A DNA stretch of 64,000 nucleotides, from positions 1 to 64,000 of the forward strand of contig NZ_NJIG01000017.1 in NCBI RefSeq assembly GCF_002209535.1. Direction: 5' to 3'. The notes under the pieces are model-generated. The model saw nothing but the letters and a program-made list of their open reading frames with translations, searched no databases and had not been told where the DNA came from. The position numbers and the translations under genes are program-made. Every line of letters starts with the position of its first letter. Position 1 is the first letter of the stretch. Source of the DNA: Achromobacter marplatensis. GTDB lineage: Bacteria > Pseudomonadota > Gammaproteobacteria > Burkholderiales > Burkholderiaceae_B. Positions 50,586 through 59,833 of the stretch are shown piece by piece.

Positions 50586-52358
50586 CTACGCTGCAGGCGA
50601 CGGGCTCCCGCGCTCACGCGCGCAGGCGCCTTCTTGCTGAAGGGCGCGGACGACCTTCTCGGACCCATAGTCCCGCTCGGCGGCCGCGCGGCTCACCTTG
50701 CCCCCCAGGAGGTCCTGGCGAATATCGGCCAGCGCGCGGTCGGCCGGCGCGCCATAGCCGCCGCCGCCGGGCGTTTCCAGGCGCACCGAGACGCCCGCCG
50801 GCAGCGGGTGGCCCGAAATCTTGTTAGGCAGGCGCTGCTCGTCGGCGTGTCCGGGGTTCTGGATCAGGCGCGAGGTCCCGCCGGTCAGGCCTCCATCCAG
50901 GCCTGCGGCGCCGAACAGCGCCGCGTCGCAACGGATGGTGCAGGCCAGTTGGTCGTGCAGCGACCGGATCTGGCGCGCGATGCCCATGCCGCCGCGGTAC
51001 TTGCCCGCGCCGCCGGTGTCGTTCACCAAGGCGTATTCGTCGACCAGCAGGGGGTACTCGATCTCCAAGGCCTCGGCGGGCAGGTTGGAGGTATTGGTGA
51101 CGTTGACCTGGATGCCGTCCATGCCGTCGCCGCGCGCGCGCCCGCCCGCGCCGCCGCCCAGAGTTTCAAGATAGACGAAGGTGCCCTTGCCGTCGCGCAG
51201 GGGGCCGGAGAACAGCATGGAGGGCATGACGTCGTTTGACGAGGCCATGCCGCGTCCGGGAGGCAGCAACTGGCCCAGGGCGCCGATCACGGTGCCGGCC
51301 ACGCGCTGCGCGGTGGTCACGCGCGCGCCCACCGCGGCGGGAAAGACCGGATTGGTGATCGTTCCTTCGGGCGCGCTGATGGTGATGGGCTGGAACAGGC
51401 CGTTGTTGGGCATCAGCTCGGGGTCGAGCATCGCCTTGACGGCGAAGTACACGCTGGCCCTGAGCGCGCTGGCCGGCAGGTTGAAGGCGCCGCGCGCCTG
51501 CTTGCCGGTGCCGGTGAAGTCCACGTGCAGTTGGCCATCGCGCGCCTGCACGTTGGCCTGGATCACCACCGGCTCGCCGCCCATGCCGTCATCGTCCATG
51601 CGTTCGGTGAACGACACGCTGCCCTCGGGCAGTTGGGCGATGCGGTTGCGCAGCCGCCGCTCCGTATAGCGCAGGATGCCGTCGATGGCCGACAGCACCG
51701 TGTCCAGGCCGGATTGCCGCAGCAGCTCCAGCATCAAGCGAGCGCCCTTGTCGTTGGTGGCGATCTGGGCGCGGATATCGTGCATGCGGTTGTCGGGTTC
51801 GCGCGTGTTGTGCGCGATCATCTCCAGCAGGTCCAGGTCCAGCTCGCCTTGCCGCACGATGCGCATGGCCGGCAGGCGGATGCCTTCTTCCCAAACGGTC
51901 TTCAGGTGGTGCGAGGTGGAGCCGGGCACGGCGCCGCCCACGTCAGTGTGGTGGCCGATGTTGGCGGCAAAAAAGCGCGGCACGCCGTCGTAGAAGATGG
52001 GCGACACGACGGTGATGTCCGGTGCGTGAGTGCCGCCGGCCAGATAGGCGTCATTGCACAGGAACGCGTCGCCCGGGCGGATGCCGGCCACGCCATAGCG
52101 GCGCAGCACGGCATCGATGCCGCCCGACAACGAGCCCAGGTGCACCGGCACGTGGGCAGCCTGGGCCACCAGGCGGCCGGCGGCGTCGAACAGCGCGACG
52201 GAGCAGTCTTTGCGCTCCTTGATATTGCTGGAGAAAGACGAACGGATCAGCGTGTTGCCCATTTCTTCGGTGATGGACAGCAGGCGGTTGCTGAAGACCT
52301 CCATTTCGATGGGGTCGAAGGCGTCGGATTCGGCAGCGGCGGTCAGTGCGGTGGTCAT
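50586..52358 (-). CDS. Hydantoinase B/oxoprolinase-family protein (HyuB-like)
   Basis: A 590-residue HyuB/OXPB-type subunit. It begins with DPIEMEVFSNRLLSITEEMG and carries HLGSLSGGIDAVLR, NDAYLAGGTHAPDITVV and the C-terminal ETPGGGGYG found in N-methylhydantoinase, 5-oxoprolinase and acetophenone carboxylase subunits. Together with HyuA it hydrolyses a cyclic amide or carboxylates a ketone using ATP. ATG 52358 follows TAAGG; it starts 11 bases after the HyuA-like stop. Substrate unknown. Confidence 0.93.
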   Translation of the reverse strand: MTTALTAAAESDAFDPIEMEVFSNRLLSITEEMGNTLIRSSFSSNIKERKDCSVALFDAAGRLVAQAAHVPVHLGSLSGGIDAVLRRYGVAGIRPGDAFLCNDAYLAGGTHAPDITVVSPIFYDGVPRFFAANIGHHTDVGGAVPGSTSHHLKTVWEEGIRLPAMRIVRQGELDLDLLEMIAHNTREPDNRMHDIRAQIATNDKGARLMLELLRQSGLDTVLSAIDGILRYTERRLRNRIAQLPEGSVSFTERMDDDGMGGEPVVIQANVQARDGQLHVDFTGTGKQARGAFNLPASALRASVYFAVKAMLDPELMPNNGLFQPITISAPEGTITNPVFPAAVGARVTTAQRVAGTVIGALGQLLPPGRGMASSNDVMPSMLFSGPLRDGKGTFVYLETLGGGAGGRARGDGMDGIQVNVTNTSNLPAEALEIEYPLLVDEYALVNDTGGAGKYRGGMGIARQIRSLHDQLACTIRCDAALFGAAGLDGGLTGGTSRLIQNPGHADEQRLPNKISGHPLPAGVSVRLETPGGGGYGAPADRALADIRQDLLGGKVSRAAAERDYGSEKVVRALQQEGACARERGSPSPAA

Positions 52359-52369
52359 GTCGGTTTGCC

Positions 52370-54445
52370 TTAGGGGTTGAGGTTGACGACAAGGTTGCCG
52401 TAGTCGTCAGCGCGCGCTTGCTGGCCGGGCAGGATCACGGTGGTCGAACTCATTTCCTCGATGACGGCGGGGCCGTCGATGGGCGCTCCCACCGGGAGCA
52501 GGGCCCGGCGGTAGACGGGCGTGTCGGCCCAACCCGTCTTCTCGAAGTAAACGGCGCGGCGCTCCTTGATCGCGTCCTCCAGGTTTGCGCCCCCGGCCAC
52601 GTGGGCGATCGGCGCGCGGGGCACCATGCCCACCGCGCGCACGCGGCAATTGACGATCTCGACCGCGCGGCCGGTGGCGTCGTAGCCATATTCGCGGATG
52701 TGTGCCGCGCTGAAGGCCGCCACGAAGTCGGCCCGCGGCATCAGGCGCATGCCGTCCAGTGGCACGGGGATCTCGAAGTTCTGGCCCTGGTAGCGCGCGT
52801 CGATGACGGCCGACAGGCGTTGGGCGGCGTCGCCCACGCCTTCGCCGGCCAACCACGCGCGCGCCTTGCCGCCCAGCGCGTCCAGCGCCGCTTGTACCGC
52901 CTGCCAGCCTGGTTCGCTGGCGCCGGCCATCAGCGTCTGGACGAAGTCCATGGAAATGTCGGACAGCAGGATGCCGCGCGCGCACATGGTGCCGGGTTCT
53001 TGCGGGATCAGCAGCGTGCCGATGCCGCAGTCGCGCGCCAGTTCGGCCGCGTGCAGGCCTCCTGCGCCGCCGAAGGCGCATAGCGCGAACTTGCGGATGT
53101 CGTGGCCGCGCTCGGTCGATACCGCGCGCACGGCCCGCGCCATGTTCGAGTTGGCGATCCGCAGGATGCCGTAGGCCGCCTCTTCGATGCTGATGCCCAG
53201 CGGGCCGGCCACCTGTTCGGCCAGCGCGGCGCGCGCGCGCTCGGCATGCACGGCCATGCGGCCTTCAAGCAGCGCCACGGGATTCAGGCGCCCCAGCACG
53301 ACGTGCGCGTCCGTCAGGGTGACCGCCGTGCCGCCCCGGTTGTACGCGATTGGGCCAGGCACGGCGCCGGCGCTCTGCGGGCCTACCTTCAGCGCGCCGG
53401 CATCGTCGATGCGCGCGATGCTGCCGCCGCCCGCGCCGATGACGTGCACGTCGACCATCAGGGTCTTGACCGGATAGTCCGCCACCAGGCGGCTGGAGGT
53501 GAATAGCGGCTGCAGTTCGGCCACCAGCGAGACGTCGGTGCTGGTGCCGCCCACGTCGAAGGTGATCAGGTTGTGAAAGCCCGCCACCCGTCCAAGCTCG
53601 GCTGCGCCGATCACGCCAGCGGCGGGCCCCGACACACAGGTCCGCACCGGCGCGGTCAGCACCGACTCCACCGACATCAGGCCGCCGTTGGAATGCACTG
53701 TCGTGGGGGCTACCCCCACACCCATGCGCTGCACCGAGCCGACCAGGTTGCGCATGTAGGAAGCCATGCGCGGGCCGACATAGGCGTTCAGGGCCGTTGT
53801 CGACATGCGTTCGTATTCGCGGAATTCCGGCAGTATTTCGCTGGACACGCTGAGGTAAACGCCAGGCAGATACTCCGCCAGGATGTCGCGCGTGCGGCGT
53901 TCGTGGGTGTCGTTGCGGTAGCTGTGCATGAAGCAGATGGCGACCGATTCCACCTGCGCTTCGGCCAGTTGGCGCGCGACAGAGATCACCTCGTCCTCGT
54001 CCAGCGCTTGCAGCACGCTGCCGTCGGCGGCCATGCGTTCGCCGATCTCGAAGCGCCACTCGCGCGGCGCCAGCGGCGCTGGCTTGATGACGTTGTAGTC
54101 GTACAGGTGAGGGCGGGTCTGCCGGCCGATTTCCAACACGTCGCGAAAGCCGCGCGTGGTGACCAGCGCGCAGCGAGAGCCGCGCCGTTCGATCACCATA
54201 TTGGTGGCGACCGTCGTGCCATGGCCCAAGTGAGCCAGCTCGTCGCCGGCAATCCCATGTTCGCGCATCAGGTGCGCCAGGCCGCTCTGGATGGCTTCGG
54301 ACGGGTCGTGTGGCGTCGAGGGCACTTTGAAGTAGGACAGCTCGCCGCTGTGTTCGGCCAGCAGGGTGAAATCAGTGAAGGTGCCGCCCACGTCGAAGCC
54401 GACACGGAAACGGCGCTCGCCGGGGAGTGATGCGGGGTGAGTCAA
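52370..54445 (-). CDS. Hydantoinase A/oxoprolinase-family protein (HyuA-like)
   Basis: A 691-residue HyuA/OXPA-type subunit with an actin/HSP70-like ATPase fold. The phosphate motif FRVGFDVGGTFTDFTLL (13-28), GHGTTVATNMVIERRG, FDVGGTSTDVSLV and GIGTLLIPQEPGTMCARG-like segments are seen. The start is TTG 54445 with a GGAG motif upstream, as no ATG lies before the conserved N-terminus. It is first of the HyuA-HyuB pair, with LysR (54576) as the probable regulator and a divergent Bug receptor beyond. Confidence 0.92.
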   Translation of the reverse strand: MTHPASLPGERRFRVGFDVGGTFTDFTLLAEHSGELSYFKVPSTPHDPSEAIQSGLAHLMREHGIAGDELAHLGHGTTVATNMVIERRGSRCALVTTRGFRDVLEIGRQTRPHLYDYNVIKPAPLAPREWRFEIGERMAADGSVLQALDEDEVISVARQLAEAQVESVAICFMHSYRNDTHERRTRDILAEYLPGVYLSVSSEILPEFREYERMSTTALNAYVGPRMASYMRNLVGSVQRMGVGVAPTTVHSNGGLMSVESVLTAPVRTCVSGPAAGVIGAAELGRVAGFHNLITFDVGGTSTDVSLVAELQPLFTSSRLVADYPVKTLMVDVHVIGAGGGSIARIDDAGALKVGPQSAGAVPGPIAYNRGGTAVTLTDAHVVLGRLNPVALLEGRMAVHAERARAALAEQVAGPLGISIEEAAYGILRIANSNMARAVRAVSTERGHDIRKFALCAFGGAGGLHAAELARDCGIGTLLIPQEPGTMCARGILLSDISMDFVQTLMAGASEPGWQAVQAALDALGGKARAWLAGEGVGDAAQRLSAVIDARYQGQNFEIPVPLDGMRLMPRADFVAAFSAAHIREYGYDATGRAVEIVNCRVRAVGMVPRAPIAHVAGGANLEDAIKERRAVYFEKTGWADTPVYRRALLPVGAPIDGPAVIEEMSSTTVILPGQQARADDYGNLVVNLNP

Positions 54446-54575
54446 CGCGGGTCTCCAGGATGCCGACGCACACGGGCGCCGAAGCTAGGGTGACCCGAAT
54501 CTTATCGACGCAGAATCATTCGATCTAATCAAAGATTTGCATTGATGGTCATCATTTATGTGAATGACGAGGTCA
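54446..54575. promoter_or_regulatory. Leader/promoter region of the HyuA-HyuB genes
   Basis: A 130-bp AT-rich spacer between the LysR and HyuA-like genes (both minus strand), including the dyad GATG-GT-CATC (~54545-54554). It may carry a separate promoter for the hyu genes. No firm elements could be assigned. Confidence 0.4.
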
Positions 54576-55520
54576 TCAGTAGGCGTGTGACTCGGCCCCC
54601 TGCACCGGGTCGAACATCATGCCCTGCGCCTTGCATACCTTGAGGATTTCTTCGCGCAGCCAGCGATGCGCGGGCAGGTTGTCCGAACGCTCATGCCAGA
54701 TCAGGTTGACCGTGCGCGGAATCAGCGGAAAGGGCGGCTCGATGGCCTCAAGCTGATGGCTGTGCGGGCTGTTGCGTACGGCATTGACCGGCACGACGCA
54801 GATCAGGTCGGTCTCGGCCAGCAGGCGCGGGGCCAGCGCAAATTGGTTGATCGTCAGCACGGCGTTGCGCTTGTAGCCGTGGGCGGCCAGTTCGTGGTCA
54901 ATCAGGGCGGCAGTGCCCAGCAGGCTGACAACCAGGTGCCGGGCGCGCAGGAAGTCATCCAGCGTAAAGCGCGGCAAAGAGAGCAGCGGATGGCCCTTGC
55001 GCATTGCGCACACGTAGGTCAGGGTTTCCAAGGGCAGGGTGCGCAGCGACGAACCGAAGTTCGAATACACGCCTGCCGCCATGTCGACTTCACCCTTGTC
55101 CAGCAGTGCCGCGGTGTTGTCCAGCGAATAGGGATGCAGGTGGATGCGGATGTTCGGCGCCACCGATTGCTGCTCGACGAACAGCGGCCGGATCACCTGG
55201 TCGGCCACGTAGTCGGACATGGCCAGGCGGAACACCGCCTCCGAGCGGGCGGGGTCGAATTCGTTGCGCTCCAGAGTCTCTGCGATGCGGGCAAGCGCGT
55301 CGCGGATGGGGGGCCACAGCAATTCGGCGCGCTGGGTGGGCAGCACCCCGCCTTGCACCTTCACGAACAGCGGGTCCTTCAACGTCAGGCGCAGGCGGTT
55401 GATGGCATTGCTGACTGCAGGCTGCGTCATGTGCAGCGTGAATGCCGCGCGCGTGACGTTGCGCTCGGTCATGACGGCGTCGAAGATGCGAAGCAGGTTC
55501 AGGTCGATGGCGTCAAGCAC
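54576..55520 (-). CDS. LysR-family transcriptional regulator
   Basis: A 314-residue LysR regulator starting with GTG 55520. The N-terminal HTH is LDAIDLNLLRIFDAVMTERN and AAFTLHMTQPAVSNAINRLR, followed by an effector domain. A perfect T-N11-A dyad lies just upstream (55538-55552). It sits between HyuAB-like genes and a divergent Bug receptor gene, which it probably regulates. Confidence 0.93.
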   Translation of the reverse strand: MLDAIDLNLLRIFDAVMTERNVTRAAFTLHMTQPAVSNAINRLRLTLKDPLFVKVQGGVLPTQRAELLWPPIRDALARIAETLERNEFDPARSEAVFRLAMSDYVADQVIRPLFVEQQSVAPNIRIHLHPYSLDNTAALLDKGEVDMAAGVYSNFGSSLRTLPLETLTYVCAMRKGHPLLSLPRFTLDDFLRARHLVVSLLGTAALIDHELAAHGYKRNAVLTINQFALAPRLLAETDLICVVPVNAVRNSPHSHQLEAIEPPFPLIPRTVNLIWHERSDNLPAHRWLREEILKVCKAQGMMFDPVQGAESHAY

Positions 55521-55537
55521 AGTAGCCCCGTATCGTT

Positions 55538-55575
55538 ATCAACAATGTTGATGATGTTTTATTTTAATTGTTGAT
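55538..55575. promoter_or_regulatory. LysR-box between LysR and Bug receptor genes
   Basis: ATCAACAATGTTGAT (55538-55552) is a perfect dyad around a central A and contains T-N11-A, the LysR consensus. The half-site TGTTGAT recurs at 55569-55575, 23 bp on. It lies 18 bases from the LysR start and ~100 from the Bug start. Confidence 0.65.
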
Positions 55576-55650
55576 TGGTCACATAACACGAGACCGCTTA
55601 ACCTTGCCCGGGTGCCTGCGCAGTTTTCACGCAACTTGGGTAATCAATCG

Positions 55651-56622
55651 ATGATAAAGAACCTGAAGTTTTTGGCTGCTGCCTGTTTTGCGGCCTTGGC
55701 TGCCTCGCAAGCGGCGGCCGCGGACAACTACCCCAGCAAGCCGATCACGATCATCCTGCCCTATGCCACGGGCGGTTCCGCCGACATGCTGGCGCGTTTT
55801 GCGGCCCAGGCGGTGCAGAGCGAACTGGGGCAACCCGTCATCGTCGAGGCCAAGCCCGGCGCCGGCGGCGTGCTGGGCACCGAGCACGTCGCGCGGGCAG
55901 AGCCCGACGGCTACACCTTGGCGCTGACGGCCAGCGGCACCATGGCGGTCAACCCCTACGTCTACAAGTTGCGATACAAGCCGCTGGAAGACTTCAAGCA
56001 GATCACGGTGCTGGTGGACCTGCCTTTCGTGGTGGTGACGAACAACGAGTTTCCCGCCAAGACGCTGCAAGAGTTCATCGATTACGGCCGCAAGAACCCC
56101 AACAAGATTACGTTCGGCAATGCCGGGCTGGGCACCCAGCAGCACCTGACACAGCTCATGTTTGCCCGCGCCGCCGGCATCCAGATCAATATCGTTCCCT
56201 ACAAAGGAAGCAGTCCGGCGATGAACGATCTGCTGGGCGGCCATATCGATGCCGTGCTGGACAACACCGGCGTGCAAACCCCTTTCATCAAGGCGGGCAA
56301 GGTACGGCCACTGTTTGTTACCAACCCCGAGCGCGTGGCGGCGCTGCCGGATGTGCCGACGGGCCCCCAGGCAGGCATGCCGGGCTTTTCCGCGGTGGCC
56401 TGGTTTGGGCTGGCGGCGCCCAAGGGCACGCCGGACGCCATTGTGGAGAAGATTCAGCAGGCCATTGCAAGAGAATTCGCCAAACCCGACATGCAGCAGC
56501 GCTTGCTGGACTTGGCGATGATCCCGCGCGCGTCCAGCCCGGCCGACACGACAGCCCGCGTCAAGACGGACCTTGACGCATTCGGCAAGATCGCTAAAGA
56601 GGTGGACCTGAAGCCGCTGTGA
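55651..56622 (+). CDS. Bug-family (TTT) extracytoplasmic solute receptor
   Basis: A 323-residue periplasmic receptor of the Bug family, which is hugely expanded in Bordetella and relatives. A signal peptide (MIKNLKFLAAACFAALAA...AAA) is followed by YPSKPITIILPYATGGSADML, FPAKTLQEFIDYGRKNPN and a GLGTQQHLT-like ligand segment. Ligands are usually carboxylates or amides; a hydantoin-type compound for the HyuAB enzymes would fit but is unproven. ATG 55651 lacks a clear ribosome-binding site; a GTG at 55612 is the alternative. A good terminator follows. Confidence 0.92.
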   Translation: MIKNLKFLAAACFAALAASQAAAADNYPSKPITIILPYATGGSADMLARFAAQAVQSELGQPVIVEAKPGAGGVLGTEHVARAEPDGYTLALTASGTMAVNPYVYKLRYKPLEDFKQITVLVDLPFVVVTNNEFPAKTLQEFIDYGRKNPNKITFGNAGLGTQQHLTQLMFARAAGIQINIVPYKGSSPAMNDLLGGHIDAVLDNTGVQTPFIKAGKVRPLFVTNPERVAALPDVPTGPQAGMPGFSAVAWFGLAAPKGTPDAIVEKIQQAIAREFAKPDMQQRLLDLAMIPRASSPADTTARVKTDLDAFGKIAKEVDLKPL

Positions 56623-56661
56623 ATCGTAGAGCGCGACGCGTCTGCGATGGCGGATTTGATG

Positions 56662-56687
56662 GCCCCACTTTGGTGGGGCTTTTCTTT
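56662..56687 (+). terminator. Terminator after the Bug receptor gene
   Basis: Stem GCCCCAC/GTGGGGC (56662-56668 with 56673-56679), loop TTTG, then TTTTCTTTT. It lies 40 bases after the Bug stop and would end that transcript. Confidence 0.9.
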
Positions 56688-56707
56688 TGGACGTTGGTCG
56701 GGCGCAA

Positions 56708-57076
56708 TTATTCTTGTGGACGGTGGCAGACCGCTTCCACGTTATGGCCGTCCGGGCCGAATACGAAAGCGGCGTAATAGTGGGGATGGTAATGCGGACG
56801 AAGTCCGGGGGTACCGTTATCCCGGCCGCCCGCAGCCAGGGCGGCCCGATGGAAGGCGTCCACTTCCTGCCGTGTCGTCGCCGCAATGGCGATATGCAAA
56901 GGGGCCGGCACCGAAGAGGCGGCGTACAGCCAAAGAGAAGGCTTGCCGTTTTTTCCCAGACCCACGCTATCGGGGCCTTCCATGGCAAGGCGGACGCCCA
57001 GCGGGCCTAGCGCCTGCAGGAAGAATTCGCGGCTTTTGTTCATGTCGCTGACGCCGAAACCGATGTGATCGAACAT
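56708..57076 (-). CDS. Glyoxalase/VOC-family protein
   Basis: A 122-residue vicinal-oxygen-chelate fold protein. It begins MFDHIGFGVSDMNKSREFFLQ and ends YAAFVFGPDGHNVEAVCHRP, the paired beta-alpha-beta motifs that hold a metal (His4, Glu near 115). The family includes glyoxalases, dioxygenases and resistance proteins; substrate unknown. ATG 57076 has GGAGA upstream. Converges with the Bug gene past its terminator. Confidence 0.9.
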   Translation of the reverse strand: MFDHIGFGVSDMNKSREFFLQALGPLGVRLAMEGPDSVGLGKNGKPSLWLYAASSVPAPLHIAIAATTRQEVDAFHRAALAAGGRDNGTPGLRPHYHPHYYAAFVFGPDGHNVEAVCHRPQE

Positions 57077-57336
57077 GCGTTGTCTCCGTTTGGCGGTGGC
57101 CTGCCGCCCGTCAATGGGATTGTTGGTCGCTGGCACCGGATCAGTGTAGTGCTGACCGGGATGGCCCAATGGCCGTGACGCTTGCCCGGTTTGCTGTCTA
57201 CAATCCGGCGGTGCAGGTGTCTGGTGAATCCCACCGACAATCGATGCGCAGGAATGGAAAATGGTGACGCAAGGACGCGTTCTTCGCGTTCGTTGACGGT
57301 CGACCCTGATCGATACCTACGGTTCTTACGGCTACT
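57077..57336. other. Intergenic region between VOC and MFS genes
   Basis: A 260-bp region with divergent promoters for the VOC gene (left) and MFS gene (right). Small open frames inside have no coding support. No clear dyad was identified. Confidence 0.5.
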
Positions 57337-58572
57337 TTGCATCTTCCATCCTCTGCTTCGCGTCCACTGGACTGGCTGAATTTTTTCGTCGCCGATGTGC
57401 GCGACGGCCTCGGCCCCTATCTGGCCATCTACTTGCTTGCGGTGCATCATTGGCGGCCCGACAGCATCGGGCTGGTGATGACGATATCCGGGCTTGCTGC
57501 GCTGGTCGCGCAGACGCCGGCAGGCGCTCTCGTGGACCGGACGGCGAACAAGCGCGCCTTGTTGATCGCGGCGGCCGTACTGGTGACCGGGGCCTGCATG
57601 GCCCTCTTGGCCAATGCGAGTTTTGCCTGGGTCACGATCACGCAAGCCCTGGCAGGCGCCGCGTCGTCGGTGTTCGCCCCTGCAATCGCCGGCATCACGT
57701 TGGGGCTGACCGCCGCCAATGCCTTTACCCGTCGTATTGCGCGCAACGAATCCTATAACCACGCCGGCAACGCTTTCGCCGCCTTGCTGGCAGGCGGCCT
57801 AGCCTATCTCTGGGGGCCAGTGGCTGTTTTTTACTTGATGGCAGCGATGGCGCTCGCCAGCCTGGCCGCCGCGTCGTACCTTCCGGCGCATATCGATCTG
57901 GGCCGGGCGCGTGGCCTGGACGACGGTACTGTCGGGGCGCCAAACGCGCAACCCATTCCCCTGCGCCAGTTGCTGAATCACCGATCGCTCTTGCTCCTTG
58001 CCCTGAGCTGCGGGCTGTTCCACCTGGCCAATGCCGCCATGTTGCCGCTTGTCGGGCAGAAGCTGGCGCTGGCGAACCCGGCGCTTGCCACGCCTTTGAC
58101 GGCGGCTTGCATCGTGGCGGCGCAGTTCGTCATGATTCCCGCGGCGATGGCGGTGGGGCGCTATGCCGACCGTCTGGGACGCAAAAAATTGCTGCTGATC
58201 GGATTCGCCATCCTGCCCTTGCGCGGCGTGCTGTACACCTTTTCCGACGACACGGCCTGGCTGGTGGCGGTGCAGCTGCTCGATGGCGTGGGCGCGGGCA
58301 TCTTCGGGGCCGTTCTGCCCTTGATGGTGCTGGATCTGACGCAAGGCACGGGCCGATTCAATGCCAGCTTGGGCGCGGTTACCACCGTGTTCGGCGTCGG
58401 CGCCTCGCTGAGCAACGGCGTCGCCGGCGTGATCGTCCAGCATGCGGGATACAGCGCGGCGTTTCTTTCCCTGGCCGGGATTGCTGCGCTGGCCTGCGCG
58501 ACCCTGCTGATCTTGCCCGAGACTCGCGCGTCAGGCGTATCGGCCGCCGCGGCCCCATCCTCGTCTTCTTGA
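57337..58572 (+). CDS. MFS transporter
   Basis: A 411-residue facilitator with ~12 membrane segments. It begins with DWLNFFVADVRDGLGPYLAI, followed by motif A-like LVMTISGLAALVAQTPAGAL and VDRTANKRALLI, as in a poorly characterised exporter group. The start is the TTG at 57337, the first possible start after an in-frame stop at 57307; a few residues could be wrong. The ArsB-like gene follows after 16 bases, so both are probably in one operon. Substrate unknown. Confidence 0.85.
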   Translation: MHLPSSASRPLDWLNFFVADVRDGLGPYLAIYLLAVHHWRPDSIGLVMTISGLAALVAQTPAGALVDRTANKRALLIAAAVLVTGACMALLANASFAWVTITQALAGAASSVFAPAIAGITLGLTAANAFTRRIARNESYNHAGNAFAALLAGGLAYLWGPVAVFYLMAAMALASLAAASYLPAHIDLGRARGLDDGTVGAPNAQPIPLRQLLNHRSLLLLALSCGLFHLANAAMLPLVGQKLALANPALATPLTAACIVAAQFVMIPAAMAVGRYADRLGRKKLLLIGFAILPLRGVLYTFSDDTAWLVAVQLLDGVGAGIFGAVLPLMVLDLTQGTGRFNASLGAVTTVFGVGASLSNGVAGVIVQHAGYSAAFLSLAGIAALACATLLILPETRASGVSAAAAPSSSS

Positions 58573-58588
58573 TTTCACCCTGGAAAGC

Positions 58589-59833
58589 ATGTCGTTATCC
58601 AATGTCTTGATCTGGTCGATTGCCGCGGCAACCACCATGGCGATTCTTCTGCGTCCTTTTCGACTGCCGGAATATGTATGGGCGTGTTCGGGCGCGGTGG
58701 CGCTGGTGGCGTTGGGATTACTCAGCCCCGCCCAAGCCGGCCACGCGATCCTGGAAGGAACTGACGTCTATCTGTTCCTGGTCGGCATGATGCTGGTGGC
58801 GGAGGTGGCCCGGCAGGCGGGCCTGTTCGACTGGCTGGCGGTGGCAGCCGCCGATCACGCGGCAGGCTCGGCGCGGCGTCTGTTCGACCTGGTGTTCCTG
58901 GTGGGCACCGTGGTCACCGTGTTGTTGTCCAATGACGCCACGGCGGTCGTGCTGACGCCCGCCGTCTATGCGGTGACCCGAGTGGTCGGTGCGCCGCCCT
59001 TGCCCTACTTGTACGTGTGCGCATTCATCGCCAATGCGGCCAGCTTTGTGTTGCCGATATCGAATCCGGCGAATCTGGTCGTGTTCGGCGACCGCATGCC
59101 GGCCCTGGCGCCGTGGCTGTTGCACTTCGCGTTGCCTTCCGTGCTGGCTATCGGTTCCACCTATGTCACGCTGCGATGGGTGTTCCGCGACGACTTGCGG
59201 CAGCCGCTAAAGCCCTCGCCCCCGCTGCCCGCCATGACGCCCGCTTTGCGGTGCGCGGCAATAGGCGTGGCGGGCACCGCCTGCACCTTGCTGATCACGT
59301 CGGCCCTGGGCTTGCGCCTGGGTTTGCCGACGCTGGCTGCCGGCAGTGCTTCGGCGCTGCTGGTGCTGGCCGTGACGCGGTCCAGCCCCTGGCGCCTGGC
59401 CAAAGGCGTCGCCTGGGGCGTTCTGCCCCTGGTGGCGGGCCTGTTCGTGCTGGTCGAGGGGATGGCGGCCAGCGGCGTGCTGCAAGCACTGGCGCAAATG
59501 ATGCGCGGCTTGCCCGATACCGCCGTGCTGTGGACCAGCGGGATCGGCGCGGCGCTGTCGGGCAACATCATCAACAACCTACCGGCGGGGCTGATGGCAG
59601 GATCGTTAGCCCGCATGGCCGACCTGTCCGGCTCGGCGACCGCCGCACTGCTCATCGGTATCGACCTGGGTCCCAACCTGTCGGTCAGCGGCTCGCTTGC
59701 CACCTTGCTTTGGCTGATGGCCGTGCGCCGCGAGGGGATGCATATTGGTGCGCTCAGCTTCTTGCGCTTGGGACTTGTGGTCATGCCGCCGGCCTTGCTG
59801 CTGGCCCTGGCGGCGCTGCATCTCACGAGCTGA
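58589..59833 (+). CDS. ArsB-like anion permease (ArsB/NhaD superfamily)
   Basis: A 414-residue permease with ~11-12 membrane segments. The N-terminal part (GTDVYLFLVGMMLVAEVARQ) and GTVVTVLLSNDATAVVLTPAVYAV match the ArsB/anion transporter group; the C-terminal part has GALSGNIINNLPAGL-type residues (ALSGNIINNLPAGLMAGSLA) and IDLGPNLSVSGSLATLL. It could export arsenite or other anions. ATG 58589 follows GGAAAG. It forms a probable operon with the MFS gene, without arsR or arsC. Ends overlapping the convergent LysR. Confidence 0.88.
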   Translation: MSLSNVLIWSIAAATTMAILLRPFRLPEYVWACSGAVALVALGLLSPAQAGHAILEGTDVYLFLVGMMLVAEVARQAGLFDWLAVAAADHAAGSARRLFDLVFLVGTVVTVLLSNDATAVVLTPAVYAVTRVVGAPPLPYLYVCAFIANAASFVLPISNPANLVVFGDRMPALAPWLLHFALPSVLAIGSTYVTLRWVFRDDLRQPLKPSPPLPAMTPALRCAAIGVAGTACTLLITSALGLRLGLPTLAAGSASALLVLAVTRSSPWRLAKGVAWGVLPLVAGLFVLVEGMAASGVLQALAQMMRGLPDTAVLWTSGIGAALSGNIINNLPAGLMAGSLARMADLSGSATAALLIGIDLGPNLSVSGSLATLLWLMAVRREGMHIGALSFLRLGLVVMPPALLLALAALHLTS

